The notes under the pieces are model-generated. The model searched no databases, was not told the origin of the DNA, and saw only the letters and a list, made by a program, of their open reading frames with translations. Made by a program: the position numbers and the translations under genes. Source: Marinobacter sp. (GTDB lineage: Bacteria > Pseudomonadota > Gammaproteobacteria > Pseudomonadales > Oleiphilaceae). Taken from it: 50,261 bases of DNA. Shown piece by piece: positions 7,958-15,933 of the stretch; position 1 is the first letter of the stretch, and each line of letters starts with the position of its first letter. The stretch lies in assembly GCF_014859525.1 (NCBI RefSeq), contig NZ_JACUUB010000013.1:1-50261 (forward strand), written 5' to 3'.

Positions 7958-8905
7958 GTGACCGGTATTCCTGTTGGCATAAGCACCTGTCTGTTGGGCA
8001 AGGAAGTTCGCCACGACGGTGGCCACAAGCATTCCCGATATTGCACCCAGGTGTTGGCCAAACATTTTGAGTTTCGCTCCATTTGTCCGGAGCTGGAAGC
8101 CGGCCTGGGCGTGCCCCGCCCGGCTATTCAGTTGCGTGAGCACGCTGACGGTTTGCACCTGGTTGAGAGCAGAGGCAACGCTGACCACACAGAGGCAATG
8201 CAGGGCTTTATCAAAGACATCCTGCCAACACTGGCCGACCTGCGGGGTTATATCCTGATGGCCAAATCCCCGAGCTGCGGCATGGAGCGGATCAAAGTCC
8301 ATAACGCCGAGGGCAGCTTTGTGCGCCGGGACGGCCGGGGCATGTTTGCAGACGCCCTGATGAAAGCCTTCCCGTTAATGCCGGTAGAAGAAGAAGGTCG
8401 CCTGAATGACAATTTACTGCGGGAGAACTTCATTGAGCGGGTGTTCGCCTACGATGACTGGATGCAAAATGTCGCCGGCGACAATCTTGGCAAGCAGGCA
8501 CTCATCGAATTTCATACTCGCCATAAATTCACCCTGCTGGCCCATTCCGAGAAAATCTACCGCCAGCTTGGCCCAATGCTTGGAGATCTGAAGTCCGAAC
8601 CGTTGGCGACCATTGCCGAACGCTATATTCATCTGTTCATGGAGGCGATGACCCAGAAAGTCAGCCGAGGCTCCCACGTAAATGCGATGCAACATCTTCT
8701 GGGCTTTCTGAAGGAAGGCATGTCAGCCGAGGAAAAGACCGTATTGCTGGAGCAGATTGAAGCGTACCGCCGGGGCGAGATTCCGCTGGTGGTGCCGATG
8801 ACGCTGTTGCGGCTGGCCCAGCGCAAGGAGCCGGTGGATTACCTGCACACCCAGAAGTACCTGACGCCTTACCCGGACGAGCTGGGGCTGCGAAATAACG
8901 TGTAG
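7958..8905 (+). CDS. DUF523 and DUF1722 domain protein (YbgA-like)
   Basis: A 315-residue two-domain protein. The N-terminal DUF523 domain (about 5-155) has IPVGISTCLLGKEVRHDGGH, CPELEAGLGVPRP and the cysteine motif SPSCGMERI. The C-terminal DUF1722 domain (about 190-310) includes FHTRHKFTLLAHSEKIYRQL and the end block YLHTQKYLTPYPDELGLRN. The start is GTG at 7958, with GGAG seven bases upstream; there is no suitable ATG nearby. The family is uncharacterised. Relatives are often near photolyase genes, but none is in this window. The conserved cysteines suggest a metal site, which is inference. Confidence 0.92.
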   Translation: MTGIPVGISTCLLGKEVRHDGGHKHSRYCTQVLAKHFEFRSICPELEAGLGVPRPAIQLREHADGLHLVESRGNADHTEAMQGFIKDILPTLADLRGYILMAKSPSCGMERIKVHNAEGSFVRRDGRGMFADALMKAFPLMPVEEEGRLNDNLLRENFIERVFAYDDWMQNVAGDNLGKQALIEFHTRHKFTLLAHSEKIYRQLGPMLGDLKSEPLATIAERYIHLFMEAMTQKVSRGSHVNAMQHLLGFLKEGMSAEEKTVLLEQIEAYRRGEIPLVVPMTLLRLAQRKEPVDYLHTQKYLTPYPDELGLRNNV

Positions 8906-8931
8906 GCCTTGTTCCCGATGGTTCAGGCAAC

Positions 8932-8970
8932 AAAAAAGGGGCAGATGCTTTAATCATCTGCCCCTTTTTT
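8932..8970. terminator. Bidirectional intrinsic terminator
   Basis: A perfect 10-bp stem GGGGCAGATG / CATCTGCCCC (8938-8947 and 8955-8964) has a 7-nt loop. It is flanked by six A on the left and six T on the right, so it works on either strand. It sits between the convergent DUF523/DUF1722 gene and the DUF481 gene. Confidence 0.95.
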
Positions 8971-8989
8971 ATCGCGTTGAACCGCCGCT

Positions 8990-9721
8990 TCAGAATCCGT
9001 AGAGTAACGAAAGCGAGGTCTCTGTGTCGGTTTTGTCGGAGCCGGCCGGTGCATCAGTGACATGCTTGACGCGGAACGCCGCTTTCATCGACAAACTGCC
9101 CACAATATTACTCTGCACTGAGGTCTCGGACTGGCTGATGGCGTTGTTGTCGTCCAGGCCAATCTCGGTGCTCAGCTTCTGACGGAACAAGGCAGAGTCA
9201 GACAGCGAATAATCGAACTGACCCGCCAGTCGTGCGATGGCTTCTTCCTCGACATCGCGGCCATCAGGGTCTTCTTGTTGGAGCTTGTTGTAGCGATAAC
9301 CGCCGCCAACCGAGAGATCCAGGAACGAGCGATCGCCCACTTGCCAAACACGATTTCCATAACCGGTGGTCAACGTGGACTCAAAGTCGTAACCGGAGAA
9401 GCGGTCTTTTTCATAAGATCCACGAACAAACCAGTACTGCTTGTCATCGAACTTGTAATCCGCTTCAAGCGCAGCCTTGTATTCCTCGGCGGTGGTCTGA
9501 TCTTCGGTCTCCGTGTATCGAGAGCTGAAATCACCGGTGTTGCGCCAGGTCTGGGTTTCGTACTGCAGGCCAAGACGACCGTCAACTTTGGTTTCTTCGG
9601 TATTGCCTGAGGTCAGCAGAAAGCCTAGCTCTGCCTCTCCTTTCCAGTTCTCACTGTTCTGCGCGTGGGCCAATGGGGCCAACGCCATGCACGCAATCAC
9701 CAGCGGTTTTCTGATACCCAT
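8990..9721 (-). CDS. DUF481 family outer-membrane beta-barrel protein
   Basis: A 243-residue secreted protein with a signal peptide (MGIRKPLVIACMALAPLAHA, cleavage near residue 20). It continues with the DUF481 opening WKGEAELGFLLTSGNTEETK and alternating amphipathic strands. The last residue is Phe after SLSLLYG, the usual C-terminal signal for outer-membrane barrel insertion. The family (YdiY-like) is of unknown function; small barrels of this kind are common in marine gammaproteobacteria. AAGGAG sits ahead of the ATG at 9721. It is followed by the bidirectional terminator at 8932-8970 and lies 24 nt downstream of trhO, so the two may share a transcript. Confidence 0.9.
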   Translation of the reverse strand: MGIRKPLVIACMALAPLAHAQNSENWKGEAELGFLLTSGNTEETKVDGRLGLQYETQTWRNTGDFSSRYTETEDQTTAEEYKAALEADYKFDDKQYWFVRGSYEKDRFSGYDFESTLTTGYGNRVWQVGDRSFLDLSVGGGYRYNKLQQEDPDGRDVEEEAIARLAGQFDYSLSDSALFRQKLSTEIGLDDNNAISQSETSVQSNIVGSLSMKAAFRVKHVTDAPAGSDKTDTETSLSLLYGF

Positions 9722-9745
9722 GCTGTCTCCTTGGTTGGGTTATTA

Positions 9746-10765
9746 TCAGTTGGTTGCAGACTTACGCTCTGCCTCCCCCTCCAGACTTCTGCGGGCTTGC
9801 TGCTCGCGCTCGGCCTTCTTGCGGGCCTTGCGTTCGGCAATGATGCGGGCAGCCTCTCCCCCTACATGCACTTCTCCGCGCTCTTCAGCCAGGCGCATCT
9901 GGTGCTCGCGCTCTTTGAATCTGGCTTTCTGCTCTTCGGTCAGTGATTCGATGCACTGGTGGCAGCTCACGCCCTGTTCGTATTCCGGGCGCTTCTTGTC
10001 GTCTTCGGTAATCGGTCTGCGGCAGGCGTGGCACTGGTCATAGTCACCGCGCTCGAGGCGGTGGTTGACGGTTACCCGGTCGTCAAATACAAAGCATTCG
10101 CCTTGCCACAGGCTCTGTTCCTGGGGTACGTCTTCCAGGTATTTCAGGATGCCGCCCTTGAGGTGATACACCTCTTCAAAGCCTTGTTCTTTCAGGTACG
10201 CCGTGGATTTTTCACAGCGGATGCCGCCGGTACAGAACATGGCGACTTTTTTGTGTTTGCTCGGGTCCAGGTTCTGTTTCACATATTCTGGAAATTCCCG
10301 GAAGGTGTCAGTGGCCGGATTGACGGCGTTTTTGAAGGTTCCGATTTCAACTTCGTACTGGTTGCGGGTGTCTACGAGCAGGACGTCGGGATCGGAGATC
10401 AAATCGTTCCATGCGTTGGCATCAACGTAGGTGCCGACGATGCGCTTTGGGTCGATGCCTTCGACGCCCATGGTGACGATTTCTTTTTTGAGTTTTACTT
10501 TGGTGCGTTTGAAGGGCTGGAATTCGACGTAAGATTCTTTGTAGTCGATGCCTTCGAAGCGTTGGTCGCTGCCAAGCCAGGCTTTGATGGTGTCGATGCC
10601 TTCACGGCGGCCGGCGATGGTGCCGTTGATGCCCTCACGGGCCAGCAGCAGGGTGCCGTGGACGTCTTTTTCGAGCATCAGTTTCAGTAGGGGCTGGCGT
10701 AATTCTTTGTAATCATTCAGGACGGCGAACTTGTAGAGTGCGCAAACGACGATTTCGTTGCTCAT
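9746..10765 (-). CDS. trhO: tRNA uridine(34) hydroxylase TrhO (rhodanese-like)
   Basis: A 339-residue protein of the YceA/TrhO family, which hydroxylates U34 of certain tRNAs in the cytoplasm as the oxygen-dependent first step to 5-oxyacetyl uridine. The N-terminal acylphosphatase-like domain holds [16 protein letters not shown]. The central rhodanese domain has the catalytic loop [10 protein letters not shown]. The C-terminal part has a cysteine pair region (CHACRRPI then GVSCHQC) and a charged lysine/arginine tail. GGAG precedes the ATG at 10765. The upstream gap (10766-10952) contains a GC-rich hairpin near 10908-10935. Confidence 0.95.
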   Translation of the reverse strand: MSNEIVVCALYKFAVLNDYKELRQPLLKLMLEKDVHGTLLLAREGINGTIAGRREGIDTIKAWLGSDQRFEGIDYKESYVEFQPFKRTKVKLKKEIVTMGVEGIDPKRIVGTYVDANAWNDLISDPDVLLVDTRNQYEVEIGTFKNAVNPATDTFREFPEYVKQNLDPSKHKKVAMFCTGGIRCEKSTAYLKEQGFEEVYHLKGGILKYLEDVPQEQSLWQGECFVFDDRVTVNHRLERGDYDQCHACRRPITEDDKKRPEYEQGVSCHQCIESLTEEQKARFKEREHQMRLAEERGEVHVGGEAARIIAERKARKKAEREQQARRSLEGEAERKSATN

Positions 10766-10952
10766 GATTTTCTCCTGCGGGCCGGATCGTAAATCCGGAG
10801 CATGGTTTGATGTTTGTCACGGGGGGTGCCCGCCAGGGAGCAAAGTTTAACCGACTGGGGGTTGGGTGCAAGTTGGGGATATGCGCAATTTGGCGTTTCG
10901 GTGCTTTGGGGCCCCGCCCTGTGTGGGGAGGCCCCTGCAATAATTTTCTATA

Positions 10953-11684
10953 TCAGTTATTTGCTTTTCCCAGTTCTCTTTCAACTACTGCAGAGAGCTG
11001 TCCCCAACCCGGTCGGGTTAGCTGGATGTTATCTACGATCACCGTCGGGGTACTCATCACACGCATCTGAGTGGCCACTTGCAGGCTTTGCTCTACCGCG
11101 TCTTTGTGGAGTTCGGTGGTCATGCAGCGGCGGAAGCGGCGCTCTTCCAGGCCCAGGCCGTTAGCGTAGCGGGTGAAGGTGGCAACCGGGTCTCTGGAGC
11201 CGCTCCATTCGCGTTGGGCGTCATAGAGTTTGTCGTGCATCTCCCAGTACTGGCCCTGGTCACCGGCGCAGCGGGCGGCCTGGGCGGCGGGGACGGCGTT
11301 TTGGTGTTGGCGTAGTGGCAGGTCGAAGTACACGAAGCGGACTTTACCAGTGTCTACGTACTCGGATTTGAGACGCTGGCTGGCTGAGGAGAAGCGGGCG
11401 CAGGCGGGGCACTGGTAATCGGCGAATTCCCGAACAACCACCGGAGCATCCTCAGGACCGGCGGAGATCCCGTACTGGTCGAGGAAGGCCGGGAAGTCAG
11501 CGGCGTTCGGTGCGGCCACCGGCAGCGCCTGGGAGGTTGGCTTCGGCGGTTGGGTCAGAAAATAGACAGCCACGATAACAACGGCGATGGCCGCAACTGA
11601 GATGCCAATGATAGCCGGCTTTTTGTTTCGGTGTTTACTCGGTGCGGGTGCACCGGTTTGTTTGCGTCTTTTTGCTTCACCCAT
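10953..11684 (-). CDS. Membrane-anchored DsbA-like thioredoxin-fold protein
   Basis: A 243-residue protein. A very basic N-terminus (MGEAKRRK...) is followed by one transmembrane anchor (about 25-43) and a proline-rich linker. The thioredoxin/DsbA-like domain (about 70-240) has the redox motif CPAC in FADYQCPACARFSSAS and the cis-proline region MSTPTVIVD. It probably faces the periplasm and forms, reduces or shuffles disulfides. Strong AAGGAG lies upstream of the ATG at 11684; a longer in-frame reading adds 32 unlikely residues. It is divergent from the nitronate monooxygenase gene. Confidence 0.9.
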   Translation of the reverse strand: MGEAKRRKQTGAPAPSKHRNKKPAIIGISVAAIAVVIVAVYFLTQPPKPTSQALPVAAPNAADFPAFLDQYGISAGPEDAPVVVREFADYQCPACARFSSASQRLKSEYVDTGKVRFVYFDLPLRQHQNAVPAAQAARCAGDQGQYWEMHDKLYDAQREWSGSRDPVATFTRYANGLGLEERRFRRCMTTELHKDAVEQSLQVATQMRVMSTPTVIVDNIQLTRPGWGQLSAVVERELGKANN

Positions 11685-11799
11685 GGCGGGCTCCTTTTGT
11701 TTTGTCCTGTCACCCGTTGGAACGATTGTCCAATGTTCTCCGGGCAAGCTAAGATCCCTTATATCCTGAAAAAGTTCCAATAAAAATCAAGGACCAACC

Positions 11800-12762
11800 A
11801 TGCCAATGCCCGTTCAGCTCAAAAATTCTCTCTCATTGCCCCTGATTGCCGCGCCCATGTTTCTGATTTCTTCGCCCCGGCTGGCGCTGGCCTGCTGTAA
11901 AGCGGGCGTGGTCGGAAGTTTCCCGGCCCTGAACCAGCGCAGCAGTGAAGGGTTTGAGGAATGGCTGATTCAGATGAGCACAGAGCTGGCGCAATGGAAA
12001 CAGGCCCATCCGGACAAGGTTACAGCGCCCTACGCGGTGAATCTGGTGGTGCATCGTACCAATCCGCGCTGGCAGGCGGACCTTGAGCTGTGTGTAAAGC
12101 ACAAAGTACCTTTGGTGATTACCTCGCTGGGTGCGGCCAGCCAGGTGGTGGAGGCGGTGCACAGCTATGGTGGGCTGGTTTTTCATGATGTGACCAATCA
12201 GAAGCATGCGCGCAAGGCGGCGGAGGCCGGTGTGGATGGCATTATTGCGGTGAGTGCCGGGGCCGGTGGCCATGCCGGGACGGTGAATCCGTTTGTGCTG
12301 GTCCACGAGATTCGCGAGGTGTTTGATGGCACCATTCTGCTCGCGGGCGGATTATCCCATGGTGAAGATCTGCTGGCAGCCCAGGCACTGGGGGCGGATC
12401 TCGCCTACATGGGCACCCGGTTTATCAACACTGAGGAGTCGGAGGCGGAAGATGCCTATCGCAATATGATCATTGAGGCGGTGTCTGGTGACATTATCCA
12501 TACGCCGGCGGTATCCGGGGTGCCGGCCAGCTTTATGCGTCAGAGCCTTGAAGCGGCAGGCTTTGACATGGATAAGTTAAACCAGGCCGGCGATGTGAAT
12601 TATGGTGAAAAGCTCAAACCTATGGATGAAGAGGCCAAGGCCTGGAAGACCGTTTGGTCTGCCGGCCAGGGCGTGAGCCTGATTCACGACGTTCCGAGCG
12701 TTCAGGCTCTGGTTGACCGGCTTAAAGTGGAATACCAGCAGGCGCATTCACGATTGGGCTGA
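11800..12762 (+). CDS. Nitronate monooxygenase family flavoprotein
   Basis: A 320-residue TIM-barrel FMN enzyme of the nitronate monooxygenase/2-nitropropane dioxygenase family. Conserved blocks are SLPLIAAPMFLISSPRLALA near the start, VHRTNPRWQAD, the phosphate-binding GVDGIIAVSAGAGGHAG and ILLAGGLSHGEDLLAAQALG, then GADLAYMGTRFINTEES. Members oxidise alkyl nitronates such as propionate-3-nitronate to carbonyl compounds. The physiological substrate here is unknown. AAGGA lies upstream of the ATG at 11800. Its 3' end overlaps the convergent acpH gene by 15 bp. Confidence 0.92.
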   Translation: MPMPVQLKNSLSLPLIAAPMFLISSPRLALACCKAGVVGSFPALNQRSSEGFEEWLIQMSTELAQWKQAHPDKVTAPYAVNLVVHRTNPRWQADLELCVKHKVPLVITSLGAASQVVEAVHSYGGLVFHDVTNQKHARKAAEAGVDGIIAVSAGAGGHAGTVNPFVLVHEIREVFDGTILLAGGLSHGEDLLAAQALGADLAYMGTRFINTEESEAEDAYRNMIIEAVSGDIIHTPAVSGVPASFMRQSLEAAGFDMDKLNQAGDVNYGEKLKPMDEEAKAWKTVWSAGQGVSLIHDVPSVQALVDRLKVEYQQAHSRLG

Positions 12763-13344
12763 CAGGCTGGCTGCTTCGGCGGCAGCAAAGGCGAGCAGTT
12801 CCGGAAAGAACCGGAGAAACCGGGCTTCGAGCTGCTCATCGTTAGCCCGGATCTCTTCGATGATGCCGGCGAACTGATTGGCAAAACGGATTCGGCTGGC
12901 TACCCGATCCAGAGCATAGCCGATGTTTTCGAAGTCTTCGTAGGCACCGAACCAGTCATGCTGAACCATCCGGCGGGTGACGTTGACCATCGCAGTGGGC
13001 ATGACGCGTTCGTGGTTTGTCAGTTCTCGGTAAACCCCGCACACGAACCCACGGTGATCGGCCGGGCTGAATCTGTACCAGTGCCGTAGCAGGTAGTGAT
13101 CATAAAGAATATCCAGCGCCACACCGGCAAAGCGCCGGCGCTGACTGGAAAACAACTGCTTGCTGGCCAACACTTCCCGGTGTTGGTCGGTAAAGGCGTC
13201 CACCGCCCGGTGGTGACGCACACCCAGCAACACCCGCTCCGGCAACTCCGTCAGCCTCACACCTCGGCAAAAGTCACCCAGGATGCTACCCACACGGGCC
13301 TCCGGGGAGTCCGGAGCCAGGAAGGTGTGGGCGAGGTGGTTCAT
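12748..13344 (-). CDS. acpH: Acyl carrier protein phosphodiesterase
   Basis: A 198-residue member of the AcpH (YajB) family of HD-like metal hydrolases, which remove the 4'-phosphopantetheine arm from acyl carrier protein. Diagnostic features are MNHLAHTFLA at the start, GSILGDFCRG, LLGVRHHRAVDAFTD (histidine/aspartate metal ligands) and FAGVALDILYDHYL. Length agrees with the E. coli protein at about 190 residues. GGAG precedes the ATG. The gene's 3' end overlaps the nitronate monooxygenase stop; its 5' side is divergent from the small gene at 13474. Confidence 0.92.
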   Translation of the reverse strand: MNHLAHTFLAPDSPEARVGSILGDFCRGVRLTELPERVLLGVRHHRAVDAFTDQHREVLASKQLFSSQRRRFAGVALDILYDHYLLRHWYRFSPADHRGFVCGVYRELTNHERVMPTAMVNVTRRMVQHDWFGAYEDFENIGYALDRVASRIRFANQFAGIIEEIRANDEQLEARFLRFFPELLAFAAAEAASLSAQS

Positions 13345-13473
13345 GGTTATCTCCAGAAAATCAGGGGCATCGCAGACGCCCCACCTTACGCTTTTATTTG
13401 ATCTGATCTACAGTGAACTCTGCAAACGAACCTTCGTATACTCTTGCACAAACTCCTCAACCGGGCGAACGTT

Positions 13474-13650
13474 ATGCTGGGATTTTTAAAAAGCGATCCA
13501 AAGAAGAAACTGCAAAAAGCCTACGAAGATAAGCTCGCCAAGGCACTGCATGCTCAACGTAACGGGGATTTACGCAGTCATGGCACGCTGATGGAAGAAG
13601 CCGAGAAGATCTATGCTGAGATCCAGAGCCTGGAACAGGGCAAGCGTTAA
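13474..13650 (+). CDS. Small Lacal_2735/DUF6435-type protein
   Basis: A 58-residue protein beginning MLGFLKSDPKKKLQKAYEDK and ending with a charged amphipathic helix. It resembles the small Lacal_2735 family, cytoplasmic proteins of unknown function with the typical pattern K-L-x-K-x-Y, then H-A-Q-R-N-G-D. The ATG at 13474 is chosen because the family starts with M-x-G-x-x-K-S-D-P. A longer frame from 13444 would add ten residues. There is no clear operon partner. Confidence 0.75.
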   Translation: MLGFLKSDPKKKLQKAYEDKLAKALHAQRNGDLRSHGTLMEEAEKIYAEIQSLEQGKR

Positions 13651-13686
13651 TCACTGGGACAACACCGCTGGCACTACCCCAAATAC

Positions 13687-14031
13687 TCAGTCGTCTATTA
13701 GCTGACGGAGTTGCTGATTAAGGCGAGCGATGTCTCTGCGCATAGCTTGCACTTCGTCAAGCAGGTCCAGAGATACCGCCAGGCCGGGCAGATTGAGCTT
13801 CAAGTCACGCTGCAATCGCAGGGCTTTTTGAAGTCTGGTTAAAGCATCCACATCAAACTGCCACTGGCGTGCCTCAGGGCCCTCTTCCACCGGGGCGATG
13901 ATGCCGTAGTTCACCAGTTTGATGACAAATTCGGCATGGCAATCACCGCGCTCGCACACTTCCCGAAGCGTAAAGGTGCTGCCGTTGGCGTCGGTGACTT
14001 CCACGGTCAAAATCCGATCTTGATCAGTCAT
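13687..14031 (-). CDS. cbpM: Chaperone modulatory protein CbpM
   Basis: A 114-residue MerR-like helical protein that binds the J domain of CbpA and blocks both its DnaK co-chaperone and DNA-binding activity. Visible blocks are FTLREVCERGDCHAEFVIKL, LVNYGIIAPVEEG, WQFDVDALTRLQKALRLQRD and a C-terminal coiled-coil helix (LDEVQAMRRDIARLNQQLRQ). The ATG at 14031 has a GGGGG ribosome site; a GTG four codons upstream is also possible. It lies 12 nt after the cbpA stop, forming the classic cbpA-cbpM operon. Confidence 0.93.
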   Translation of the reverse strand: MTDQDRILTVEVTDANGSTFTLREVCERGDCHAEFVIKLVNYGIIAPVEEGPEARQWQFDVDALTRLQKALRLQRDLKLNLPGLAVSLDLLDEVQAMRRDIARLNQQLRQLIDD

Positions 14032-14043
14032 GTCTGCCCCCAC

Positions 14044-15021
14044 TCACACGTGCAGTTTGTTGCGTGGATCGAAGTTTTTTTCCAGCTCGGCCAGTTGTTC
14101 ATAGAGCTGCGCCGCTTCCGGTGCGTGCTGTTCCGGCATGGCCACCTGCAAAATCACAATCTGATCACCGGGGTGCTTACCCGGAAAGCCTTTGCCTTTT
14201 AACCGAAGCTTACGCCCACTCGTAGTCCCCTGAGGAACCTTCACCTTCACTTTGCCCGCCATGGTCGGAATGGTGATCGTCGCGCCCAAAGCGGCCTCCC
14301 AAGGTGCCACCGGAACGGTCAGCAACACATCGTGGCCTTCTACCGAAAAGTGTGGATGGGGTGCCAACTCTACCTCGATAAACAGATCACCCGGCTCGCC
14401 GCTCCCAACACCTGGCGCACCCTGCCCTTTAAGCCGGATGTGTTGGCCATCGCGCATGCCCGCCGGAATCTTCACCTTCAGGGTTTTTTGACGTGGGATG
14501 ATCCGGCCATGCTCATCGGCATCGTGCACCGTGAACGACACCTGCTTGTCACAACCGTTGAATGCCTCTTCCAGAAACAGCGCCAGTCGCGCATGCACAT
14601 CTTCTCCGCGCATCCTCCTGTTTTGGCGGAAACTGCCCCCGCTAAAACCCGCGCCGGATGACGCGTCGCCACGCCGAGTGCTGCCAAAAATCTCCTCAAA
14701 GAAGTCACTGAACTGACTGGCATCGGCCTCGGTGTAGCCACCACCGCCAAATCCGGAGGCACTCTGCCAACCCGGGGGCGGTTGAAACGAGCCATCGCCT
14801 TTAGCGCCGTATTTGCGCAGTTGGTCATACTCTGCCCGCTTTTCAGGGTCTTTCAGAACTTCATAGGCCTCCCCGACGTCTTTGAACTTGTCGCTGGCAT
14901 TCTCTTCTTTACTGACATCCGGGTGGTATTTTCGGGCCAGCTTGCGATAGGCCTTTTTGATGTCCTCGGGTGGGGCAGACTCACTCACCCCCAGGGTGGC
15001 GTAATAGTCTTTGAAGTCCAT
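14044..15021 (-). CDS. cbpA: Curved DNA-binding protein CbpA (DnaJ-type co-chaperone)
   Basis: A 325-residue protein with an N-terminal J domain (residues 4-70; the HPD tripeptide is in [10 protein letters not shown]). A Gly/Phe-rich linker ([20 protein letters not shown]) follows, and two C-terminal peptide-binding beta domains without the zinc-finger repeats of DnaJ. It acts as a DnaK partner and nucleoid-associated protein in stationary phase in E. coli. GAGGAG lies 6 nt before the ATG. Transcription starts in the shared divergent region 15022-15243. Confidence 0.95.
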   Translation of the reverse strand: MDFKDYYATLGVSESAPPEDIKKAYRKLARKYHPDVSKEENASDKFKDVGEAYEVLKDPEKRAEYDQLRKYGAKGDGSFQPPPGWQSASGFGGGGYTEADASQFSDFFEEIFGSTRRGDASSGAGFSGGSFRQNRRMRGEDVHARLALFLEEAFNGCDKQVSFTVHDADEHGRIIPRQKTLKVKIPAGMRDGQHIRLKGQGAPGVGSGEPGDLFIEVELAPHPHFSVEGHDVLLTVPVAPWEAALGATITIPTMAGKVKVKVPQGTTSGRKLRLKGKGFPGKHPGDQIVILQVAMPEQHAPEAAQLYEQLAELEKNFDPRNKLHV

Positions 15022-15243
15022 GGAACTCCTCGCAGCTGATCAAATTTTATTCATTGTCACTTATAGTTGATGCTGGCGTTGAAAATACAAGAGGCCGATT
15101 TCGAGATAGCCCGAATGATGACAGGTGATCATATTTACACTCTGTTTCTATCCCGTCAGTCATTATGTTTCGTGCTCCATACTAAGTAGAATAGCCGTTT
15201 TTCAGAACGACAAGATTTAATCACGGAGTGAAACACCGAACGG
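15022..15243. promoter_or_regulatory. Divergent promoter region cbpA / DUF3348 operon
   Basis: A 222-nt AT-rich gap between cbpA and the DUF3348-DUF802 operon. It must hold at least one promoter for each direction. No single promoter stands out with confidence. On the minus strand TTGTAT and TATAAG lie 19 nt apart about 50 nt upstream of cbpA. On the plus strand the closest purine-rich site to the ATG at 15244 is GGAG, about 15 nt upstream, which is further than usual. Confidence 0.4.
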
Positions 15244-15933
15244 ATGCCAAACCAGCCGCAGGCGCAAACAAGCCACCCATCCAAATTGCTCGCACAGCTG
15301 GCCCATCTGGGCGCAGCTTCGTCGACTGACGCCCTGCCCTGTATTGCAGAGCGCCTGAGCCGGCTGTTTGGTCTGGGCGACACCATGACTCTGGACGCCG
15401 CCACGGCCTACCGCGCCGGGCAGCCGGGCCAGTTGCAAAGTGCAGTGGTCGATAAGCTGACCGACGAGCTGGCTACGACTCGCCGGGCACTGGTCCGCCG
15501 CGTTCACATCTGGGCGGGTGAACTTGAATTTGAAGGCGAGCCGGAATGTGAGCCGGTGTTAAACGCCTGGCTGGCATTGCAGCGCAAGATCGCGGCCAAT
15601 AGCCGCCAGTTGCGGGATAAAGTCCGCAGATCCATGAAAGATCAGAGCCAGACCCTGGCCCGCCTGGCCGAGCTGGACGCGGTGTTCGATCACACCGTGG
15701 CCGGCTACACCAGCCAGTGTTTTTCCGCGGTATCCCTGGTGCTGGAGCAACGATTCCGGGCCTTACAGACGTCCAATGAACAACCCCAAACATCAGGCCA
15801 GGCACCCCACGACTGGTTCCACCGTTACTGCGAGGAAGCGCAGGCCTTGTTACTCGCTGAACTGGACGTTCGGCTGGAACCGGTGCTGGGTTTGCTTGAA
15901 GCCTGCCACAATGAGGTTACTAACACTCCATGA
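15244..15933 (+). CDS. DUF3348 family protein, first gene of a MotAB-like motor operon
   Basis: A 229-residue soluble, mostly helical protein without signal peptide or membrane segment. I recognise it as DUF3348-like by pattern (SKLLAQLAHLG, LSRLFGLGDTMTLDAATAYR, LVRRVHIW). Its function is unknown. Arginine-rich helices in the middle (TRRALVRRVHIW, RQLRDKVRRSMKDQ) and an acidic end suggest a protein-interaction adaptor, which is inference. Its stop overlaps the start of the DUF802 gene by 4 nt (ATGA), so translation is probably coupled. It heads a four-gene operon that runs to 18990. Confidence 0.85.
   Translation: MPNQPQAQTSHPSKLLAQLAHLGAASSTDALPCIAERLSRLFGLGDTMTLDAATAYRAGQPGQLQSAVVDKLTDELATTRRALVRRVHIWAGELEFEGEPECEPVLNAWLALQRKIAANSRQLRDKVRRSMKDQSQTLARLAELDAVFDHTVAGYTSQCFSAVSLVLEQRFRALQTSNEQPQTSGQAPHDWFHRYCEEAQALLLAELDVRLEPVLGLLEACHNEVTNTP

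Noticed and set aside
10908..10935. GC-rich hairpin upstream of trhO as an intrinsic terminator
   Set aside because: The stem is imperfect and lacks a T-run on either strand, so it is only mentioned in the trhO entry.
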